A DNA stretch of 9,553 bases from an uncultured Rubritalea sp. GTDB lineage: Bacteria > Verrucomicrobiota > Verrucomicrobiia > Verrucomicrobiales > Akkermansiaceae. The stretch spans positions 1 through 9,553 of the forward strand of contig CALFBV010000057.1 of NCBI GenBank assembly GCA_937951395.1, in the 5' to 3' direction. Below are positions 5,892 through 9,553 of this stretch, piece by piece. A program made the position numbers and the translations under genes. Under the pieces are notes generated by a model that worked only from the letters and a program-made list of their open reading frames with translations, did no database searches and was not told the origin of the DNA. Position 1 is the first letter of the stretch. Every line of letters begins with the position of its first letter.

Positions 5892-6605
5892 ATGATCCTC
5901 GCAACATTTCAGCACTTCGGAGCCTCTCACATCCTCGCCTTAGCGGTGACGTTAGTGGCTGCGTATCTCATGGTGAGATTTATGCGCTCAGACGCCTTAG
6001 AGAAATTGAAGACGCGGGTGAGATACCTATTTGCTGGGTTACTCATCTTCGCTGTATCTATGGATCCTGTTCTTACCTTTCTGCGCTTCGGGACTGGTGA
6101 GACTGGCTGGCTGGTCTTCTGGAATTCCTCGCTGCCGCTTTATCTCTGCGACGTAGTTTCGATAGTGGCAGCGTTGGCTCTGATCACTAAAAACTACAAA
6201 CTTGCAGAAGTAGCTTACCTCTGGGGGCTCGCTGGCACCACTCAGGGACTACTCACCCCCACGCTCGCCTATGACTGGAACACGCTAGACTACTACAACT
6301 TTTTCCTCCAGCACAGCGGAGTCCCCATCGCAGCGGTCACGCTAGTCTGGGGCATGGGCATCATTCCTAGAAAGGGAGCCTTCAAGCGCATCATCATCTG
6401 GAGCTGGCTGTATATGGCTACTGTGATAGCCATCAACTTCATGATCAAGCAGAACTACGGTTTCCTCAGCGGTAAGCCAGCTTTCGATACCATGTTCGAC
6501 TACATGGGACCTTATCCATATTACCTACTCACGCTTCAGGCCATCGCATTCACGATGTACTTCATTTTACTGAAAATAGCGCCTACGCAGGGAAATAAAC
6601 TCTAG
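5892..6605 (+). CDS. YwaF-family integral membrane protein (TIGR02206)
   Basis: 237-residue inner-membrane protein with about seven predicted helices (roughly 12-31, 43-63, 80-98, 104-124, 140-158, 165-186, 208-228). Family landmarks are LPLYLCD (81-87), WGLAGTTQGLLTP (111-123), NYGFLSGKP (188-196) and DYMGPYPYYLL (203-213), all typical of the TIGR02206/YwaF group. The molecular role of this family is not established, so none is assigned. The gene begins 6 nt after the SprT-like stop and is the last gene of the operon. Its TAG stop (6603-6605) overlaps the convergent M42 gene's stop in a CTAG palindrome, so no terminator can lie between them; any terminator must lie inside the neighbouring coding sequence. 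No Shine-Dalgarno is visible. Confidence 0.9.
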   Translation: MILATFQHFGASHILALAVTLVAAYLMVRFMRSDALEKLKTRVRYLFAGLLIFAVSMDPVLTFLRFGTGETGWLVFWNSSLPLYLCDVVSIVAALALITKNYKLAEVAYLWGLAGTTQGLLTPTLAYDWNTLDYYNFFLQHSGVPIAAVTLVWGMGIIPRKGAFKRIIIWSWLYMATVIAINFMIKQNYGFLSGKPAFDTMFDYMGPYPYYLLTLQAIAFTMYFILLKIAPTQGNKL

Positions 6606-7696
6606 AGATACTCCACCAGCTCGTCTACTTTTACTTGATCAAGGCGCTTCACTAACGCAACAGAAAGCCTGACCATATCGAGGTAATCTTCTATATCGAT
6701 GATGGCATTGTGTGAATGGATGTATCTGGATGGGACTCCTAGAACCACACATGGGACGCCTTCACCTGACATACTAAAGCCACCTGCATCTGTGCCACCA
6801 CTTGAGCGGACGGTGACTTGATGACGGATGCCTTCTTTCTTAGCAGTTTCTATAGCGAGGTCCGCTAAGCGTGGATTCATAATAGCGCTTGGGTCATGGA
6901 GGCGGATCTGCACACCGCCACCGAGCTTTCCTTGGCTTTCTGATGGGCTAAATCCTGGAGTATCATCAGCGGGTGGACCTTCTAAAATAATAGCTACATC
7001 TGGCTTCACTACATTTGCTAATGAGCGAGCCCCACGAAGGCCGACTTCCTCTTGCACCGTTCCAGCTGAGATCAGCGTGTTCGGGTGGCCTTCTTCTCTT
7101 ACTAAAATCTGGGCTGCCTGAATCGCACATGCCATTCCCACGCGGTTGTCAAATGCCTTCGCCATGTAGTAGCCATCCTTCGCCAGCGGAGTGAACGCAG
7201 TAGCTGGTGCCACTGGATCACCTAAACTGATGCCAAATACATCCTCCGCCTCAGCGGCACTAGAAGCACCGATGTCTATGAACAGGTTATTGATCGACAT
7301 CACCTTACTACGATCTGCCTCTGAGATGAAATGTGGTGGCGTACTAGAGATCACACCTAATACTTTCTCACCATTTTTAGTGAGAACTTCCACTCTTTGA
7401 GCAAGCAGAGTATGCGGCCACCAGCCACCTACAGGGACAAATTTTAAATACCCGTCTGGACGGATGTGCTGCACGCGGAATCCTACCTCATCCATGTGCC
7501 CGGCTATCATTACGCGAGGGCCACTATTTTCTCCCAGCCCACGCTCGAAGTAGACACTGCCTTGGCGATCAGATCCTAAAGAGCCTCCCACATTTTCTAG
7601 TTCATCTGCGAAGATAGCCCTGACTTCATCTTCGTGGCCCGGTATGCTATGTGCGTCTGTGAGCTCCTTGAGTAATGCTAATGCTTTATCTTTCAT
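6602..7696 (-). CDS. M42-family glutamyl/leucyl aminopeptidase
   Basis: 364-residue cytoplasmic dizinc aminopeptidase of the PepA/FrvX/YsdC group, which trims N-terminal residues from short peptides, typically as a dodecameric tetrahedral shell. All active-site positions are visible: His67 in AGHMDE, bridging Asp183 in AFDNRVG, catalytic Glu216 and ligand Glu217 in TVQEEVG, Glu239 in IILEGPPADD, and His327 in RYIHSHN. The SSGGTDAGGF loop (298-307) is also family-typical. Length agrees with the family (about 340-370). Start ATG 7696 is supported by AGGA (7707-7704) 7 nt upstream. The gene is transcribed divergently from the SDR gene (69-nt gap) and convergently to the YwaF-like gene, sharing CTAG at the stop codons. 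Substrate preference cannot be read from the sequence. Confidence 0.95.
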   Translation of the reverse strand: MKDKALALLKELTDAHSIPGHEDEVRAIFADELENVGGSLGSDRQGSVYFERGLGENSGPRVMIAGHMDEVGFRVQHIRPDGYLKFVPVGGWWPHTLLAQRVEVLTKNGEKVLGVISSTPPHFISEADRSKVMSINNLFIDIGASSAAEAEDVFGISLGDPVAPATAFTPLAKDGYYMAKAFDNRVGMACAIQAAQILVREEGHPNTLISAGTVQEEVGLRGARSLANVVKPDVAIILEGPPADDTPGFSPSESQGKLGGGVQIRLHDPSAIMNPRLADLAIETAKKEGIRHQVTVRSSGGTDAGGFSMSGEGVPCVVLGVPSRYIHSHNAIIDIEDYLDMVRLSVALVKRLDQVKVDELVEYL

Positions 7697-7765
7697 AACA
7701 TCATCCTAAATCACATCGCCTTGACTTCAATCTTAATTCACATTGACTAATTATTCTTATTCAAG
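7697..7765. promoter_or_regulatory. Divergent intergenic promoter region between M42 peptidase and SDR genes
   Basis: These 69 A/T-rich nt must serve both divergent genes unless transcripts start elsewhere. A TTGACT (-35-like, plus strand) occurs at 7721-7726, but the hexamer 17 nt further on is a poor -10. On the minus strand AGGA at 7707-7704 is a good ribosome site for the peptidase. No operator-like palindrome is clear. Confidence 0.3.
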
Positions 7766-8575
7766 ATGATCAGATCCATGAGCTATATTGATAAACTTTA
7801 TGATCTAGAGGGAAAGGTCGCCGTAGTCATCGGTGGGACTGGTGAGCTATGCTCGCACATGGCACTGGGTCTCGCTAAGGCTGGTGTAGAAGTAGTCCTT
7901 GCGGGCAGAAATGAAGACAAGGCTGAGCGACGTATTGACATGATCCAGGCATCTGCATTGGAAGGTGGAGCGGGGGATAAAGCCTACTTCGTAGCCACAG
8001 ATCTGATGGAGAAAGGCTCACTCTACGCACTACTGGATATCGTCATAGAGCGCTCCGGGAAAATCGATATCCTCATCAATGGAGCAGGCGTAAACACTAC
8101 CAAGCCGCTATTAGAAATACCTACCGAAGACTTCCAGACTATTCTCGATATTAACCTCACCGCCACCTTCCAGGCCTGCCAGGTATTCGGTCAATATTTT
8201 CTAGAGCATGGAACACCAGCCTCCATCATTAATCTAGGTTCCATCGCGGGTATCACCCCAGTTTCTAATTCCTTCGCCTACTCAGCATCTAAGGCGGCGG
8301 TGCATAACCTCACCAAAAACTTTGCCCGCGAGTGGGCTGACAATGACATCCGCGTAAACAGCCTCATCCCAGGGTTCTTCCCCTCTGAGCAGAACCAACG
8401 TGCGCTGGATGAAGCTCATATTCTAGAAATTCTCCGCAAGACACCGATGAGTAGATTTGGAGATTCGGATGAGCTCATAGGCGCCACTTTACTACTCGCA
8501 TCAGCCAGAGCCGGCAGTTTCATCACCGGCTCCGAGTTCGTCATCGACGGTGGGTTCAGTAGCGCATCGATCTAG
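7766..8575 (+). CDS. SDR-family oxidoreductase, D-mannonate oxidoreductase-like
   Basis: 269-residue classical short-chain dehydrogenase/reductase with a Rossmann fold. The cofactor loop is GGTGELC (23-29), a variant of TGxxxGxG typical of the mannonate-type branch; NGAG lies at 105-108. The catalytic set is Asn130, Ser159, Tyr172 and Lys176 (YSASK). The C-terminal half, PGFFPSEQNQRAL (202-214), TPMSRFG (226-232) and the final DGGFSSASI, matches SDRs annotated as D-mannonate oxidoreductase (fructuronate reductase), which interconvert D-fructuronate and D-mannonate in hexuronate catabolism. Arg48 after the second beta strand (AGRN) suggests NADP(H) use. Other sugar-acid dehydrogenases such as 2-deoxy-D-gluconate 3-dehydrogenase are possible, and no pathway partner is nearby. 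ATG 7766 or ATG 7778 (MSYIDKLYDLEGK) could be the true start; neither has a Shine-Dalgarno. Confidence 0.88.
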   Translation: MIRSMSYIDKLYDLEGKVAVVIGGTGELCSHMALGLAKAGVEVVLAGRNEDKAERRIDMIQASALEGGAGDKAYFVATDLMEKGSLYALLDIVIERSGKIDILINGAGVNTTKPLLEIPTEDFQTILDINLTATFQACQVFGQYFLEHGTPASIINLGSIAGITPVSNSFAYSASKAAVHNLTKNFAREWADNDIRVNSLIPGFFPSEQNQRALDEAHILEILRKTPMSRFGDSDELIGATLLLASARAGSFITGSEFVIDGGFSSASI

Positions 8576-8601
8576 ATATTAGGAATACCGCATAGGAAGA
8601 A

Positions 8602-8966
8602 TCATGTCTTCTTTTTCTTCTTCGCTACTAAAGATTTCTCAGTAGCGATAGGGTCTGTATCGTAGAGTTCGTATTCAGGTCGATGATGTAGTTCATGCAC
8701 CATTGGCTTTACTCCAGGATTTTCTTGAGAAAGTTTCACCCAAGAGACAGCCACGTTATTGGAAAAACCGCGGTTGCGGCTGCCAATAATGTTACAGTTG
8801 GAAAATGCTCCGCAGACGTAGGGGTGACATCCGCTGTGGATACCAGTTCTCCGCGTGCTTGTCCCACCAGCATATCAAAGTTAGATACCTCGGCGTAATA
8901 TTTTACGAGCTCATCTCTTAGCTCGGGCGTGTCCAGCCAGTAGGGTGGAGAAGCAGGAGAAAACAA
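8602..8966 (-). pseudogene. Remnant of a heparan-sulfatase-like sulfatase gene, shortened and frameshifted
   Basis: Two minus-strand frames carry pieces of one sulfatase-type protein. The first (about 8951-8850) reads PPYWLDTPELRDELVKYY then AEVSNFDMLVGQ, the segment that in family S1 sulfatases precedes the D-x-G active-site region. After it ELVSTADVTPT resembles the later 'LVSTVDIAPT' segment, so the intervening central region seems deleted. The second frame (to TGA 8604-8602) reads RNRGFSNNVAVSWVKLSQEN and later HHRPEYELYDTDP (8688-8650), the characteristic C-terminal 'HRPEEELYDTxxDP' motif, followed by a Lys-rich end. The catalytic N-terminal half with the CxPSR formylglycine motif is absent, and the frame changes between the pieces, so this is dead. 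Family assignment rests on remembered motifs only. Confidence 0.65.
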
Positions 8967-9146
8967 CGTGATCCTCTATACATTGATTGAGAATTGCAAA
9001 GTGGCCGCACTCAATCCGCGAGATTACATCGAATACGTCCTAGAAAACCTAGGGAGTCAATCGGCAGAGGAATTAACCCCGAGCAAAGTAGCCCAGCTCT
9101 GGAAAAAATCAGCAGAAGCAGTCTAGGCCAATTTTAAGACGCTTAC
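8944..9146 (+). mobile_element. 3' remnant of an IS66-family insertion sequence
   Basis: The frame 8944-9126 encodes the C-terminal tail of an IS66 transposase: GGEAGENN, then VILYTLIENCKVAALNPRDY and IEYVLENL. This matches the 'AG..AxxYTLIExCKxxGxxPxxYLxxVL' element that closes these transposases. Its end, EELTPSKVAQLWKK, resembles the 'ELTPAAWA' tails of some family members. TAG at 9124-9126 is followed 13 nt later by CGCTTAC (9140-9146), the expected outer end of an IS66 right inverted repeat (IRs start GTAAGCG). There is no start codon, no N-terminal or catalytic DDE part, no tnpA/tnpB and no left end in the window. The element is dead and fused on its left to the sulfatase remnant, which is on the opposite strand. 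Confidence 0.75.
9128..9146 (-). repeat. Probable IS66 right terminal inverted repeat (IRR)
   Basis: Read inward from the outer end (9146 downward) the sequence is GTAAGCGTCTTAAAATTGG. IS66 elements characteristically begin GTAAGCG. It lies just after the transposase stop, as in intact family members. No matching left copy was found in the window, so the inner boundary is approximate. The 8 bases outside it, TCCATGAT (9147-9154), would be one copy of the original target duplication. Confidence 0.6.
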
Positions 9147-9190
9147 TCCATGATTTCATGCTATCAAATAAATCTATCATCCTCTCACCC

Positions 9191-9223
9191 AAAAATAAAG
9201 CACCCTAGGTTTCCCAAGGGTGC
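9191..9223 (-). terminator. Intrinsic terminator of the PEP-CTERM protein gene
   Basis: GCACCCT (9200-9206) and AGGGTGC (9217-9223) form a 7-bp GC-rich stem, extendable by two G-C pairs after an A-A mismatch. On the minus strand the stem is followed by TTTATTTTT (9199-9191). The hairpin lies about 30 nt past the TAA-type end of the PEP-CTERM gene in the right orientation. It is the only clear Rho-independent terminator in the window. Confidence 0.85.
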
Positions 9224-9253
9224 GGAAAGACTAATTTCTGTAAATATGGTAAA

Positions 9254-9553
9254 TTACTTGCGACGAGGCAAGATAAGCGCGAGTCCACCTAGCCCGAGTA
9301 GCGCTGTTGAGCTAGGCTCTGGGACATTCTCTACATTGAAAGTCATATCCGTAAGGCGATAAGCGTCACCTGAAGTGTTGCTAAATGTGATTGAATCGCC
9401 ATCTAGAAAAGTAACACCGCCAGAGGGATTCCAAATGTCAGCACCTGTGACATCAGTAACTCCATCGAAGAGAGTCAAGGTAGTAGAGCCAAACATAACA
9501 GTAGCAGAGTCAGAAGAATCTCCTAGGGCAGCAAAATCAATTTCAGTTAGAGT
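9254..9553 (-). CDS. PEP-CTERM sorting-domain protein (partial, C-terminal 99 residues)
   Basis: The frame is open to the right edge, so only the C-terminus is seen. The last residues form a PEP-CTERM signal: VPEPSSTALLGLGGLALIL followed by PRRK, that is, the Pro-Glu-Pro motif, a hydrophobic helix and a basic tail. Such proteins are secreted and their C-terminal anchor is processed by an exosortase, usually yielding surface or exopolysaccharide-associated proteins. The preceding part is rich in Thr, Ser, Gly and Asp with beta-strand character (TLTLFDGVTDVTGADIWNPS, then GDSITFSNTSGDAYRLTDMT), suggesting a beta-sandwich, but no domain is recognised. Pro replaces the more usual Arg just after the helix (LPRRK). 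An internal ATG at 9496 is not the true start because the frame continues upstream. An intrinsic terminator follows. Confidence 0.88.
   Translation of the reverse strand, partial: TLTEIDFAALGDSSDSATVMFGSTTLTLFDGVTDVTGADIWNPSGGVTFLDGDSITFSNTSGDAYRLTDMTFNVENVPEPSSTALLGLGGLALILPRRK

Noticed and set aside
7859..7875. TGGCACTGGGTCTCGC resembling a second sigma-54 promoter
   Set aside because: The -12 GC is one base off the required spacing, the TTGC element is absent, and it lies inside the SDR coding region.
8736..8966. 76-codon minus-strand frame read as an intact small gene
   Set aside because: Only its first half looks like protein (a sulfatase piece); it starts at TTG with no ribosome site, and the matching C-terminal piece lies in another frame, so it is treated as a pseudogene part.
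1..9553. CRISPR array, tRNA/rRNA gene, toxin-antitoxin or known defence system
   Set aside because: No regularly spaced repeats, no tRNA- or rRNA-like sequence and no gene pair of such type was found on either strand.

Overview
The window looks like a chromosomal stretch of a moderate-GC Verrucomicrobiota bacterium, probably Verrucomicrobiales-like. The grounds are a PEP-CTERM sorting signal at the end of a secreted protein, an urtA-type binding protein preceded by an outer-membrane porin, a relic of a heparan-sulfatase-like gene, an IS66 relic of the type ending in an 'ELTP' tail, and mostly non-Shine-Dalgarno starts with A-rich leaders. Genus cannot be told from the sequence.

Layout. Positions 1-1225 (minus) carry an outer-membrane beta-barrel porin followed by the 5' part of urtA, the urea/short-chain amide ABC transporter binding protein. 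Upstream of the porin is a textbook sigma-54 promoter (-24/-12) at 1289-1304, so the cluster is probably nitrogen-regulated. Positions 1376-2320 are a poor stretch: a small secreted protein gene interrupted by an in-frame TGA, and a 59-codon ORF that is little more than a Tat signal peptide. From 2321 to 6605 (plus) lie an NlpC/P60 cell-wall lipoprotein, a Prc-type S41 tail-specific protease, an SprT-like zinc protein and a YwaF-family membrane protein. The last three are separated by only 6 nt and are very likely one operon. The NlpC/P60 lipoprotein beside Prc recalls the MepS-Prc substrate/protease pair of E. coli, in which Prc degrades a peptidoglycan endopeptidase lipoprotein. In this lipoprotein the third catalytic position appears to be Met rather than His.

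Positions 6602-7696 (minus) encode an M42 aminopeptidase whose stop codon shares a CTAG tetramer with the convergent ywaF-like gene. It diverges from an SDR oxidoreductase of the D-mannonate oxidoreductase type (7766-8575, plus) across a 69-nt gap. Positions 8602-9146 are genomic debris: a shortened, frameshifted sulfatase remnant (minus) abutting the 3' end of an IS66-family element (plus) that still ends in CGCTTAC. The window closes with the C-terminal part of a PEP-CTERM protein (minus) and its clear intrinsic terminator.

No RNA gene, CRISPR array, integrase or complete mobile element is seen. I see no wholly new system. The most informative signals are the sigma-54-controlled porin/urtA unit, the NlpC/P60-Prc neighbourhood, and the two decaying regions.
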